A stretch of 64,000 bases of DNA from Posidonia oceanica (GCA_037176725.1 JAZBRS010000026.1:56398501-56462500), one strand, 5' to 3'. Positions 1 through 10,597 are shown, numbered from the stretch's first letter. Notes: a model not told the origin generated them from the letters alone. A program made the numbers and translations.

Positions 1-359
1 AAGCATACCCTCTCTTCAAAAACAGCTTTCTGAGCCTAGTTTTTTGTAAAATGGACCTCTGTCCTCTCCTATTTTCAAAATCCTTTCCTGTGGACCCCTG
101 TTTTCTGGAAAATTTGCATTTTTGGTCCCTTTCTTTTTCAAAATGCTTTCTGAACTCCTGGTTTTTTCCCAGTTTCTTCTCTTTGCTTTTTCTTGCTTTT
201 GCATGCATTCCGCATCCATTTAGTCTTGCATTTTAGAATCTTCTTGCACGCACCAAGCACTTTTAGCTCCCCTTCACCTGGGAGGACCTTTTTGCACACC
301 CCTAGGACCTCCTGAACACCTAGATCTGCTCTTCTCCCCTGTTCTGGCCCTTCTGCCTT

Positions 360-487
360 GAAGCTGCGATATCTTTCAATCCGGCCGTTGGATCTTCTCA
401 AGTAAGCTGCCCAGGCGACCGCAGCGAGGCGCTCTTCAGCATGGACCAGACAGATCTCAGATCAGGCCCCCGGATCTCCAGGTATGT
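360..487 (+). promoter_or_regulatory. Conserved exon-like block ending in a 5' splice-site motif (LTR X)
   Basis: A 128-bp block runs from GAAGCTGCGATATC through CCGTTGGATC and AAGCTGCCCAGGCGACC to CCAG|GTATGT, with the putative cut after 481. It is among the best conserved stretches of all five LTRs. The end fits the plant donor consensus. Donor use is inferred, not shown. Confidence 0.5.
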
Positions 488-1640
488 CCTCCTGAATCCC
501 TGCATTGCATTTGCATGCCATTTGCATAGTTTTCCTTGTTTTCGCTTTCCGTCTCTTTGAGCATGTAGAATAGGGCCACCCCTTTCTGCTTCTATCCTCA
601 AATCCTCGCTTCGCGTTTCTCCGTGTGTTTTGTGTTGTGTTTTCCCTAGATTTGCCACTTAATGTGACTTTCTTCCCCCTTTTCCACGATCCGATCGCAT
701 CGCGAGCTTTGGGCAGCATGCGAGACACGCCGTGGAATGGTTTAGTGGGAAACAGTCGCAAAGAGGTGGTAATCCCTCCGTTTGCACACTCTCCCCTCCG
801 TAGGTCTTCACACCTACTCTGAGCGGTCCTAAACGACGTCTGTTCTTACACACACGTTGTTTTGCCTCCCCTTTGGCCTCTTCTGATTTTTTCTGCATTC
901 TCGCATTCGCATGGCTTTTCCGGGGATTTTGCTTCGCTGTTTTGGCACCGTTTCGCGTGCCCACTCTCGCTTTTGCACCGTTTTGCGTGCCTCTTTGCTT
1001 CCTTGTCTCGTTTTACGTGCTACCTTGCTTTCTCGCTCGTTTTGCGTGCCGATTTTGTTCTTTCGCTCCGTTCTGCGTGCCTTGCTCTTTTCTCGTCTAG
1101 TTTTGCGTGTTTTACGCCGTTTTCCCTTGCATGTCGATCGCATTGCATGGTTTCCTCGTTGTTTTGCTTTCTCGCCTGCATTTGCATATAGGGCGGTGAT
1201 GCTTACTGCCTGGAGTTCTCACGAGCTAGGTCCCGCCTGGTTCGGAACACGGGCAGCGTAGCTGAGCACTTAGAGAGCACGTTTACTTCCTTGCTTTGTT
1301 TCTTCCCACTTAGAGCACACCTTGAGCATTCATTTAGGCATTTATAGGCACATAGGCATTCAATCCTGCATTTTTCTGCGTATGCGAGCGTAAGCCTAGA
1401 AAGATCGATTCTCGGGCGTGTCGGGGGTGCCTAATACCTTCCCCGCACGTAACAGGAGTCCTTACCTTGTCTTTTGGCCCGCAATGACCGTACTGCCCTT
1501 ATCCTAGGCTAGAGTCATCTCATTTGCATTTGCTTGCATTTGTTTTTCTTTGCATTGCTTTGCTTTGCATTTATTGCTCGGTTTTGCGCGTTAATTCACG
1601 CATTACCCCGGTTTTCCTCGTCTTCCGTTAATAGACGTGG

Positions 1641-1651
1641 TGGCGACTCTG
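1641..1651 (+). other. PBS-like motif inside the LTR (X)
   Basis: TGGCGACTCTG matches the first 11 bases of the true PBS in elements C and E, but it lies about 113 bp before the LTR end. The same motif sits at the same place in all five LTRs. Confidence 0.6.
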
Positions 1652-1764
1652 ATTTGTCTTATCTTTCCTTTTTCTCCTCGATTTTAAGTGTTTTCGAGTT
1701 GAGCCTCTTCCTCGGATCCAATCGCCGCTAAATAGCGAGCCTGATTCCGATCGGGATCGCTACA

Positions 1765-1941
1765 ATTTGTGCTTAATTGCCATGTTCTGTTATTGACTGC
1801 TATGATGCATATGGAACTACGTTTTCAGTCTCAACTTCTGCTTGTTGTCAATGACTACATACCTGCGAGATCTGACTGTTTATTGATAGCAGGTACCTTC
1901 AAGCTCTGCAGCTATCAGCCTGTGTCTCTGCGATCAGCACA
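1765..1941 (+). other. Pre-ORF region of element A with acceptor-like CAG
   Basis: Matches 22550-22728 in element B. It carries CAGGTACCT with CAG at 1890-1892, 49 bp before the ORF start. The same string occurs in B and D at nearly the same distance, so a splice acceptor feeding the accessory ORF is plausible. Confidence 0.45.
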
Positions 1942-3144
1942 ATGGGCTTCCCTACTCTGCTGACTCCCGCACATTGCTCGGAAACCCTGCGAGAATGGAT
2001 CGGCAGGCTCACGCAAGAAGACTGCGAGAAGCTGCGCCTCTGGGGGATCCCAACTAAACTGCTGAAGGCCGCTGATGTGGAAGTCAGCCGTCACCTTCTG
2101 TGTGCCACCGCAAGATTCTGGAAACCGGCGCACCATGTCTTTCGCTTTGGCAAAACTGAGCTAACACCTACACTGGAAGAGGTGCGTCAGATCTGCGGCT
2201 TTTCCAAGATCTTGGGGCCGCCTGTTTTCATGAGGCGAGATGGATATCTCAAGGTCCTGAGCTAGCTAACTGGGCTCTCCACTCGAACCTGCCAACAGAA
2301 ACTAATCTGCACCAGTGGGCCTGAACCTATGCTTCGCCTTGCGCACTTCGATGATATCATGAACAAGCGTGCAGAACTCGGAGATGAGCTGTGGCTCCGG
2401 GGATTTGTTATCCGCTTCCTAGGCGAGCTGATCTTTACTCATGGCCGACTAACGGTGGCCATGGAGGTTGCAGAAATTGCATTAACTGTGGTGACCCAGC
2501 ACATAGACCTGGCACCAGTTGTCCTGGCAGAGACCTATCACGGGCTGGACCGCATCTCTCATTGCTGCCGCCACTTCCACGGTTGCGGAGCACTCATACA
2601 AGTCTGGCTGACCGCGCACTTAGAGATGAACCTCTTGCGCCCTCGAGTGCATGCCTTTGAAGCTTACTGTAGCAGCGCCCGTGCCAAGACAGACAAGAGC
2701 GTCAAAGAAGAATATGAGAAGCTATCAGCACTGACTGACAACGCTATAACCTGGCGTATTGTCCCCTCTGTAGCTGAGCCATTTACTGTCTTCTTCAGTG
2801 CGCGCGACGCGCGGCTGATCATTCTACCAGGCTTCACAGCAGGCGTAGAGTACCATCCAATCAGGGTCATGCGCCAGTTCGGCTTCCAGCAGGGCGCCTT
2901 CATTGACAGTACAGCGCCCGAGCTTCTACAGATGTACCCTCTCAGCACAACTGCCCCAACCAAGAAGCTCGCTAGTCTGATGCAGCATGGGGTCCAATCA
3001 ACAGACATTGCAGCAGTGAGAGGTGTAGGATGCACCCCAGAATATGAAGCTGAAGTCCGAGAGCTCTGGCCTATTTCTGAGGTCCCGCCAGGCGGCCCCC
3101 TATTCCCCGACTCCAGGCAGTCGAAGAAGGCCCGAACTGACTAG
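1942..3144 (+). pseudogene. PMD/DUF7745-like accessory ORF, element A (one in-frame stop)
   Basis: Reads as one 401-codon frame from ATG at 1942 to TAG at 3142, broken only by TAG at 2263-2265. B has CAA and D has CAG at that codon. Length is exactly 1203 bp, as in B and D, with no indel. The N-terminal half carries the plant-mobile-domain style signature: a Trp-containing FWKPAHHVFRFG stretch followed by ELTPTLEEVRQICGF (about residues 65-95). Later come a HGCGALIQVWL motif (about residue 220) and a basic tail QSKKARTD. No signal peptide or membrane segment is evident. The gene lies downstream of pol in the complete elements and is read in the same sense. PMD proteins of plants act in silencing-related nuclear roles and PMD-type domains are known from transposons. 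The function here is unknown. Confidence 0.75.
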
Positions 3145-3470
3145 GCCATTGTGCAATCATCATGTGGTCTTCTTTCAAGTCATGCTGTACATCTTTTGGC
3201 CTGCCACAGGCATTGTACTCATCAAGCTTTATCAATGGAAAAAAAAAAAACTGTTTCTGCTATCTGCTTGCACTTCAAGACTGTTCAATGCATTGCATAT
3301 TCATTATCATCATCATCTCAGGCCCTTTGGCCAGACTTGCAGCCATCACAATGCAGCAAAGTCCCCAACACCCAATCCGGAGTCCAGAACCTCTGCGGAC
3401 CCGCGTCGTCAAGCTACGCCACCTGGCGTCCCCAGCTGGTCGCCCCCAGCTGGATCATCATCCCCTGCGG

Positions 3471-3830
3471 GCTGGCACCCCAAACTGCTCGGCGAAAGGT
3501 CTGTCAACCTGTCACCCTCCTCAGTTGATCATCCCCAGCTGAGTCCCCAGCGAGCTGGCACCCCAAACTGCTCGACGAAAGGTCCGTCAACCTGTCATCC
3601 TCCTCAGCTGATCATCCCCAGCTGAGTCCCCAGCGGGCTGGCACCCCAAACTGCTCGGCGAAAGGTCCGTCAACTTGTCATCCTCCTCAGCTGATCATCC
3701 CCAGCTGAGTCCCCAGCGGGCTGGCACCCCAAACTGCTCGGCGAAAGGTCCGTCAACCTGTCATCCTCCTCAGCTGATCATCCTCAGCTGAGTCCCTAGC
3801 GGGCTAGTACCCCAAACTACTCGTCTGACA
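3471..3830 (+). repeat. 83-bp tandem repeat, about four units, with an internal palindrome
   Basis: Units start at 3471, 3554, 3637 and 3720, with a partial unit from 3803, spaced exactly 83 bp apart. Each unit contains the arms CTCAGCTG and CAGCTGAG around ATCATCCC (the first unit has one mismatch), so each can form a small hairpin. Only the flank of this unit survives in element B (about 24205-24240). Confidence 0.9.
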
Positions 3831-3886
3831 AGCACGACAATCTTGTCATCACCCTCTGCTTTCGATGCCAAGGACGCGTTGGCCAA

Positions 3887-3913
3887 CCCCTGGTGTCATC
3901 CCGACACCAGGGG
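3887..3913 (+). other. Conserved hairpin 1 (element A copy)
   Basis: Perfect 11-bp arms CCCCTGGTGTC and GACACCAGGGG around ATCCC. B and D have CCCCTGGTATC and GATACCAGGGG, a paired G-C to A-T change that keeps the stem intact. Confidence 0.8.
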
Positions 3914-3955
3914 CATCTTTTGATCGCCCCTTGGTATCATTCTTCCCCTCTTTCC

Positions 3956-3980
3956 CCTATGATATTCCTGGTGTCATAGG
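3956..3980 (+). other. Conserved hairpin 2 (element A copy)
   Basis: Arms CCTATGA and TCATAGG around TATTCCTGGTG. The B copy has CCCATGA and TCATGGG, again a compensated pair change. Confidence 0.7.
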
Positions 3981-3984
3981 ATGA

Positions 3985-4640
3985 TTTCTATCTCATCATT
4001 ACCTCATCCCCTCTTTGCCGGCCGATAAGTCCGATATCTTATCAACCAATCATTCTCATCATTACCTCATCCCCCTCTTTATCTCATCATTACCTCATCC
4101 CCTCTTTGCCGGCCGATAAGTCCGATATCTTATCAACCAATCATTCTCATCATTACCTCATCCCCTCTTTCTCATCATTACCTCACCCCCTCTTTCTCAT
4201 CATTACCTCACCCCCTCTTTATCTCATCATTACCTCATCCCCTCTTTCTAATCATTACCTCATCCCCCTCTTTATCTCATCATTACCTCACCCCCTCTTT
4301 GCCGGCCGATAAGTCCGATATCTTATCAATCAATCATTCTCATCATTACCTCATCCCCTCTTTAGCAATAGCTCTCATCATGATCTCATCCCCTCTTTAG
4401 CAATCATTCTCATCATGATCTCACCCCCTCTTTAGCAATAGCTCTCATCATGATCTCACCCCCTCTTTAGCAATAACTCTCATCATGATCTCATCCCCCT
4501 CTTTAGCAATCATTCTCATCATGATCTCACCCCCTCTTTAGCAATAGCTCTCATCATGATCTCACCCCCTCTTTAGCAATAACTCTCATCATGATCTCAC
4601 CCCCTCTTTAGCAATAATTCTCATCATGATCTCATCCCCT
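3985..4640 (+). repeat. Pyrimidine-rich minisatellite with GATAAG...CTTATC hairpins
   Basis: First half: repeats of CATCATTACCTCATCCCCTC-type units, interrupted three times by GCCGGCCGATAAGTCC followed by GATATCTTATC (near 4020, 4110 and 4300). The arms GATAAG and CTTATC pair. Second half (about 4350-4640): units of about 35 bp containing AGCAATAGCTCTCATCATGA. The reverse complement of both types recurs in element D at 50930-51440. Confidence 0.85.
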
Positions 4641-4643
4641 CTT

Positions 4644-4795
4644 ATCAACAATCAAGCACTCTCAGGCTGATATCCTAAACTATCAACAATCAAGCACTCT
4701 CAGGCTGATATCCTAAACTATCAACAATCAAGCACTCTCAGGCTGATATCCTAAACTATCAACAATCAAGCACTCTCAGGCTGATAACGTAAACT
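4644..4795 (+). repeat. 38-bp tandem repeat, four units
   Basis: Units begin with ATCAACAATCAAGCACTC and end with GGCTGATATCCTAAACT, with a 38-bp period starting at 4644 and 4682. The last unit is variant (GATAACGT). The end of the unit is itself a GATA...TATC repeat. Confidence 0.85.
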
Positions 4796-5600
4796 ATCAT
4801 CTGGGCCGATCCGTGGTTGGCCCACAGTTGTGTTATACGGCTGACATCCAATAACTGTCCCTTGCAATTGCGGTTTCCAGTTGATAGGTCTGTAAACTAT
4901 CCGCCAGTTGATAGGTCTGTAAACTATCCACCAGTTGATAGGACTGTAAACTATCGTTAGGCTGATATCCTAAACTATCACCAGCAATTGCATTATACGG
5001 TTGATATCCAGTAACTATCCCTCATCATTGCGCGTTCCAGTTGATAGGCCTGTAAACTATCCGCCAGTTGATAGGACTGTAAACTATCGTTCCAGTTGAT
5101 AGGACTGTAAACTATCGTTAGGCTGATATCCTAAACTATCACGCGCAATCATGTTATACGGCTGACACCCAGTAACTGTCCCTCGCAATGCCGTTTCCAG
5201 TTGATAGGACTGTAAATTATCCACCAGTTGATAGGTCTGTAAACTATCCGCCAGTTGATAGGTCTGTAAACTATCGCTCCAGTTGATAGGACTGTAAACT
5301 ATCCAGCATTTGCGTTATACGGCTGATACCTAGTAACTATCACTCATGGTTTGTGGCTTCCAGTTGATAGGTCTGTAAACTATCCGCCAGTTGATAGGAC
5401 TGTAAACTATCCCACACAACCATGTTATACGGCTGATATCCAGTAACTATCACTCACAACTGCTCCAGGCTGATAACCTAAACTATCACTCTAGGTTGAT
5501 AACCTAAACTATCGCTCTAGGCTGATAACCTAAACTATCACTCCCAGTTGATAGGACCGTAAACTATCCGGACGATAAGCCCGTCACCTTATCACCCTTT
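4796..5600 (+). repeat. Array of GATAG...CTATC inverted-repeat minisatellites
   Basis: Dozens of short units, such as CCAGTTGATAGGTCTG followed by TAAACTATC, GGCTGATATCCTAAACTATC, and TTATACGGCTGATATCC followed by AGTAACTATC. The common plan is a GATA arm, an 8-12 nt spacer, then TATC. The array ends with GATAAG-CCCGTCAC-CTTATC. Spacing is irregular and unit types are mixed, unlike a simple satellite. Confidence 0.85.
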
Positions 5601-6017
5601 TCGACGTGACCTTGCCCCAGGAAGGCAAAGTCATGCACCTCCTTTTTTGCGATAGGAGAGTTGGCCTCTCTCCCCTCGCATCCCTCTTTTCTCTTCTGCT
5701 AGCTTGCTCCCCGGGCGGGGACGAGCTACACCCTGTGCTTTCCCTTCCTTTGTCGCGCAAGTCTGGCTTTTCTGCCAGATCCTTGCGCCACATCGCGTCC
5801 ATTTAGCATTTTCTCTTGCATCATCTCTGCATCTTCTCAGCTAGCATTGCATACTACTTTAGTATCATTGACCTCACTTGCACAGCATCAGCATTTTTCT
5901 TCTAATTGGCTAACTTTTGTACTAACTCTTGCATTGCATTTGCATTAGCACGCATTGCACACTTAGCATTCATCCATCTGCACCCTGCATTTTGCATTAC
6001 GGCAACGGGCTACGATC

Positions 6018-6035
6018 TTCGGCGCATCCGCCGAA
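6018..6035 (+). other. TTCGGCG...CGCCGAA hairpin
   Basis: Seven-base arms around CATC. The D copy at 49294-49311 keeps the same arms. Confidence 0.6.
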
Positions 6036-6081
6036 TAAGTAGCTCACGCCCATAGCAAATCGCTGCTCCCGCCGGTCAAAA

Positions 6082-6157
6082 GGGGTGTCTTGTCAACCCT
6101 GAGCAGCGGCCTCGCTCCGCTTGACCTTGCTCAGGGAGGGGCATCTGTTGACACCCC
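6082..6157 (+). other. Stem-loop spanning the PPT and the 3' LTR boundary (element A)
   Basis: Outer arms GGGGTGTC (6082-6089) and GACACCCC (6150-6157, already inside the LTR). Next come TGTCAA and TTGACA, then CCCTGAGCA and TGCTCAGGG. The polypurine tract lies on the 3' side. The arrangement recurs in element D. Confidence 0.7.
6132..6145 (+). other. Polypurine tract of element A
   Basis: CAGGGAGGGGCATC lies immediately before the LTR start TGTTGACA, where plus-strand DNA synthesis is primed in LTR elements. The same string precedes the LTR of element D. Confidence 0.8.
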
Positions 6158-8046
6158 ATCTTGGCAGGCTTGGACCACTTGGAGCCCTCTTGGTGATTGC
6201 TGGACTCAAACCCAAACCAAACCAAACCCTAACCCTTCCTCTTTACCCTTCAAAACCAGCGAACTTGACCTAAGCCTTTACCCCTCTTCCCAAGCTCGAA
6301 ACCTAGCCAAAATCCATAGGAAAACCCACCAACACCCACTTAGCAAGCCTACCCAAGAACTTAGAAACTCTCAAACTTAGACCATTCCCAAAAACCCTAG
6401 AAAACCTAGGTAAAACTCCTCTTTTTCTACAACTTAAAACCCCTCCAAAACCTCCTTGGAATCAAACCAAAACTCCAGAAGCAGCACCTCAAACCCTAGA
6501 CTGCCCACTCACCAATTTTCATCCCATTCCAAGACCTTTAAGACCTCCATTCACCCAAATTATCCTTTTCTCTCTCTGGGATTATCATTTTCTCTCTCCT
6601 CTCTCTCTCCTGATTATCATCTCTCTTTTCATCCCTTTCTTGCTCCTTCTCTGGTCTGGCTGTGGACCCCCTTTGTGCTTCTATCCTTCCTCTATCTTAT
6701 TCCTATTTTTACTTTATTTTTAACACTTTCCCTAATTTTCAAAAAATCCTTTTCCTTCAACCTATCTCTTTTCCTTTTATCTCCCTCTTTTTTCCATTTC
6801 TTTCCTCCTTCTCTTTTCCTTTTCCCTCTCTTGCAAAAATCCATAAAAACCCCTAAAAATCTGTAAAACCCCAAAACATAAAAGAAACAAATCAGAACCC
6901 TAAGAAAAACAATTAAAAAACATTAAACAAGCAATTAAAAACCTAAACTTAACTAAATCAAGCTAGAAGGAAAACCAAGCATGTGAGCTAAAAAATGCAA
7001 AACAAATCAAAAGAAAACACTGAAAAATCAAGAAAAAAAAACTAAAATGAAATCAAAACCCACCAAGAGTAAAAATCCCATCAGAAGAATTAAAAAACAA
7101 ACCCTAAAAAGAAGAATTAAAAATCAAACACTAAAACAAGTAATTAAAGAAGCAAAAGACTTAACCTAATAAACATAAGAAGAACAACATAAAAAAAAAC
7201 TTAATTAAAAGGAAAAGAAAAACACACTTAAAAGATTTAAAAACACCCTATCAAATCAGAAAAATCTAACTAAAAACTTCAAGAAAAATCAACAAGTAAA
7301 AATCGAAGCATAATTTAAAAGACTTAAGAAAGAAAAAACCCTAAGAAGACTAAGACTTAAAAACCTAAAACCAATCTTGGTTAATACAAAAATAAATTCT
7401 AAAAAAAATCCTAATCAATATCCTAAGTGTCCAACAAGGGAAACACAATTTTTAAAACAATTTAAAACAAGGTTTAACAAACATTTAATCAAGTGAAAAC
7501 CAATTAAAAGCAAAACCAAAACCCTAAAACCCTAATCAAGCCCAAAACACATTAATCAACCCAAAATGGCCATTAAAAATTTTAATTAAAATCCTAATCT
7601 ACATCACAACCTTTCTAGTATTTTTATTTATTTTTAGTCTATTTTTCCTAATTTTATTTCCTTTCTTTTCCCTCTCTTTCTTTCTTTCTTCTCATTTTTC
7701 TTTTCTTTTTTTTCCTTGCTGGGCCCAATTCAGCCCGTCTCTTCCTTTCTTCTTCATTTCTTTTTCTTTTTCCTTCGGCCCACAGCACAGTCCGGCCCAC
7801 GCCTCTCCTTCTTCTTCCTCAACCTCCTCTGTGTTTTCCTTCCACCATTTTTTCTCCCGCGAACCTTCAGCTACAGCCTTCCCTCCTCTTTCAAAATTCG
7901 AAGCCTTCCGTCATGTCGCCTACAGCAGCTCGCCGCCTCTCCTTTGTCTCAGCAGCTTTTCCGGAGCCGGTCACCAACCATCCTCTCTGCTGCAGTAATC
8001 ACCGCTGAATTCAAATCTTCAGCGCGCCAGCAGCCGGCCTCCACCG

Positions 8047-8054
8047 GATATAAG
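8047..8054 (+). promoter_or_regulatory. TATA-like site, LTR A
   Basis: GATATAAG lies at the same place as GATATAAG in LTR C and GATATAAA in LTR E, between a pyrimidine-rich stretch and a C-rich presumed transcribed region. It is a candidate core promoter; the start site is not determined. Confidence 0.45.
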
Positions 8055-9012
8055 CCGCTCCTCCTCCATTTCCAGAAAGGAGTGTGGCAACAATCCTCAC
8101 CCAGAGAGAGTAACCTTCAACTCCAGAGCAGACTCAGAGAGTAATTCCAGAGAGCATTCCGCTTCTTTTCTTCCACCTGCAACTCCTCCCTCTTCTTCTC
8201 TGCCTCCTCCATTTCCAGAAGAGAGAGTGGCCAGAGAGAGTGGTCTGAGCGTTCATCTTGGCATCCCAGAGAGAGACCCCAATTCCCCAGCCTCCCTTCA
8301 GCAATCGCCACCCATTCCCATTCAGAAATCCGCAGCGAACCTCCCTCTCACTTCTCTAGTAAACCAAACCTGTTCCCGACCTCCACACTCCTCCCTGTTA
8401 CTCCCCCAATCTCACCCAATTACCCAGCCACCTTCCTTCAACATTTACCAGCCGTTCCACCACCTAAAACTGCTCTGAAACGCCACCTGATCCCAACTGT
8501 AAACCCAACCTGATCCTCTCACAATTCCCATCACTCCAGTCCACTACTGCCTCCCAAAATCCACCCAAGCATTCACCGAACCTCCACCTTTTCAGAGCCT
8601 CCGACATCAAGCCTAATCATCCACCACAAACCCAGAACGGCACAACAAACACCTTACCTCACCTCAGGCCCAAAATCAGCCCGACTCCCAATCTCACTCC
8701 ACACTCACCAGAAAACCCCTCCGATCATCCACACAGCTTCGCCGAACTCCCAGCAATCACCCCGAAGGCTCCGCTTCACCGGACGAGCAGCGGACAAGAC
8801 CCCCCACCTCCGGCTACATTCTGTCAACCCAAAAAACTCAATCTTCCGCTCGAGCTGCAGAAGCGCCATCCGATCATCCGAGGAGCTCCGGAAGAACGTC
8901 CTGAAGAAGCCCCAACCACCGCGAGCCGCTGGAGTTCACTGCTGCAACCAGACGAGGACCGCCGGTCACCTCCAATTCTGCCGAGGTCGGGAGCGCGCTC
9001 CAGACACGAACA

Positions 9013-9020
9013 CAGGTAAT
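9013..9020 (+). promoter_or_regulatory. Upstream splice-donor-like site, LTR A
   Basis: CAG|GTAAT. Aligned sites in C (CAG|GTATAT, 27261), E (CAG|GTACTT, 36170) and D (CTG|GTAAAC) keep GTA although the flanks differ. Confidence 0.35.
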
Positions 9021-10470
9021 TTCTTACCTCTCCCGCTCTCTCTCCTCCCCCTGCTGCTTTCCCGCCGATCAGAAGCCAGTTCCCAGCCCTCCTGCTCCGA
9101 TCATGGCTCGCCGGACAGTTCATCTTCTCCGGCGCCGGCCTCCTGTCCCCCTGATGCTCCGGCCGACAGAACGTCTCCCCGGTGATCCCCAGAGCTCCGC
9201 ACGGTCGCCGGTAGCGCCCTCCGCCAATCTACGCCTCCTCAGCCTCCTCTGTCGGCGGCCACGAGCTCTGATGGCTTTGTGCTACAGTGCTCATCGCCGT
9301 CGACGAACACTGTGCATTTATTTTCTTAGTTATAAGGTTTCTGTGCCAATATTGCATATCTGCCTTAAGTTTTTCCATTTTTGCATTCTGGTCCTTAGTT
9401 TATTTAATCTGCTTAGTTTCTGATTTAATATCATGCTAAACTGCAGCTTTTATTCATGCTTTTCTGTATTTGCAATCTAGTCCTGTTACTGTGCTGTGCT
9501 GTTGTTTTTTTTTGCATTTTAGCCCCTCTGTTTTCGATTTTTGCACTTAAGTCCTGCTCTAAATCAGTTCATTTAATTGCATGCATTTTACCATATGAAA
9601 TTGCATTTTGCATCCCTTTATGTTTTTGATTTTGCACTTAGGTCCATGCACTGTAGAAACTTAGGTTTTATTTTTGATTTTTGCATACTGCATTGCATAT
9701 TTTGCCTTCTGGTTTTGCATTTTTGCATTTAGGTCCATTTTAAATGGACAGTAACTGTTTTGCATGCATTTTGGCTTATTGCATTGCATTTTTAACCCTA
9801 TTTTTCCCAAAAATTGCACATCAGTCCTGTCTACTGATTTCAGAGCATGTTTACCATATAAAATTGCATATTTGACCCCTGCATGATTCAAAAATTACAC
9901 ATAGGTCCTTGCATACTTTAAAAATCATGTAAAAAGACTGTTTTGCCCCTAAAGTTGCATCTTAGCTCCTATGCTTACAAAATTGCATATAGACCCTCCA
10001 CTTGCATTCCCAGACTCCCCAGAACCCTGTTTTCTGGAAAATTTGCACTTTAGACCCTAGTTTTTTCCAAAATTACCCTCTGATTTCCATTTGTTTTCAA
10101 AACTTCTTCCAATGCATGCCCTCTTTTCAAAATAGCTTTCTGAACCCAATCTTTTGCAAAATAACCCTCTGCCCTCTCCTGTTTTCAAAACTCTCTCCTG
10201 TGGGCCCCATCCTTTTTTGAAAATTTACATTTAGCCCCCTTCTCTTTTCAAAAATGGCATTTGAACCTCTGTTTTTCTAAAAATTCCCCTCTTGTTTTTT
10301 CTTGCCTCTTGCATGCATCCTGCATTCATTTAGCTTTGCATTTTTAGCATCCCTTTGCACACACTAAGCACCTTTAGCTCCCCTTCACTTGGGAGGACCT
10401 TTTGCACATCCCTAGGACCTCCTGAACACCTAGATCTGTTCTTCTCCCCTATTCTGACCTTCCTGCCTTG

Positions 10471-10597
10471 AAGCTGCGATATCTTCCGATCCGACCGTTG
10501 GATCTTCTCAAGTAAGCTGCCCAGGCGACCGCAGCGAAGCGCTTTTCAGCATGGACCAAGCAGATCTCAGATCAGGCTCCCGGATTTCCAGGTATGT
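10471..10597 (+). promoter_or_regulatory. Conserved exon-like block with CAG|GTATGT (LTR A)
   Basis: The same block as in the other LTRs, with the putative cut after 10591. It could be the donor of a leader intron that ends just before gag. Confidence 0.5.

Larger units (their letters stand above)
1..1764 (+). repeat. LTR, 3' portion only (element X)
   Basis: This stretch matches the last 1.8 kb of the complete LTR at 6146-11940. It shares the exon-like block with CAG|GTATGT, the 30-bp GTTTTGCGTGCC-type minisatellite at about 940-1110, the internal PBS-like motif, and the end ...GATCGGGATCGCTACA. The terminal CA is at 1763-1764. What follows is not a PBS. It is the sequence that precedes the accessory ORF in element B (compare 22550 on). 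The simplest reading is that X inserted into element A, with ATTTG (1765-1769) as the predicted right-hand target duplication. The rest of X lies upstream of the window. An internal deletion of A starting exactly at its own LTR end is possible but less likely. Confidence 0.85.
3145..6145 (+). repeat. Hypervariable 3' region of element A
   Basis: Three kilobases of non-coding DNA between the accessory ORF and the LTR. In order it holds about 330 bp of unique sequence, an 83-bp tandem array, two hairpins, pyrimidine-rich minisatellites, a 38-bp array, a long array of GATA...TATC inverted repeats, a GCAT-rich stretch at about 5800-6000 and the PPT hairpin. Repeat-rich, fast-changing 3' regions are known in Tat/Ogre elements. 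ORFs here are repeat artefacts. Confidence 0.85.

Noticed and set aside
1765..1900. Deletion in A joining its own 5' LTR to the accessory ORF region
   Set aside because: The break would have to fall exactly at the LTR end, as also at 11940. Insertion of a separate element is simpler, though not proven without the left flank.
3044..4312. ORFs in the 3' region of element A
   Set aside because: They run through tandem repeats or overlap the end of the accessory ORF in another frame, with no conservation in B or D.
4000..5600. CRISPR-like look of short repeats with inverted arms
   Set aside because: Repeats are directly adjacent, variable in length and without unique spacers, and the context is a plant retrotransposon.
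7518..7536. Interstitial telomere from CCCTAAA repeats
   Set aside because: Only two adjacent units, present at the same place in several LTRs; a U3 motif, not telomeric DNA.
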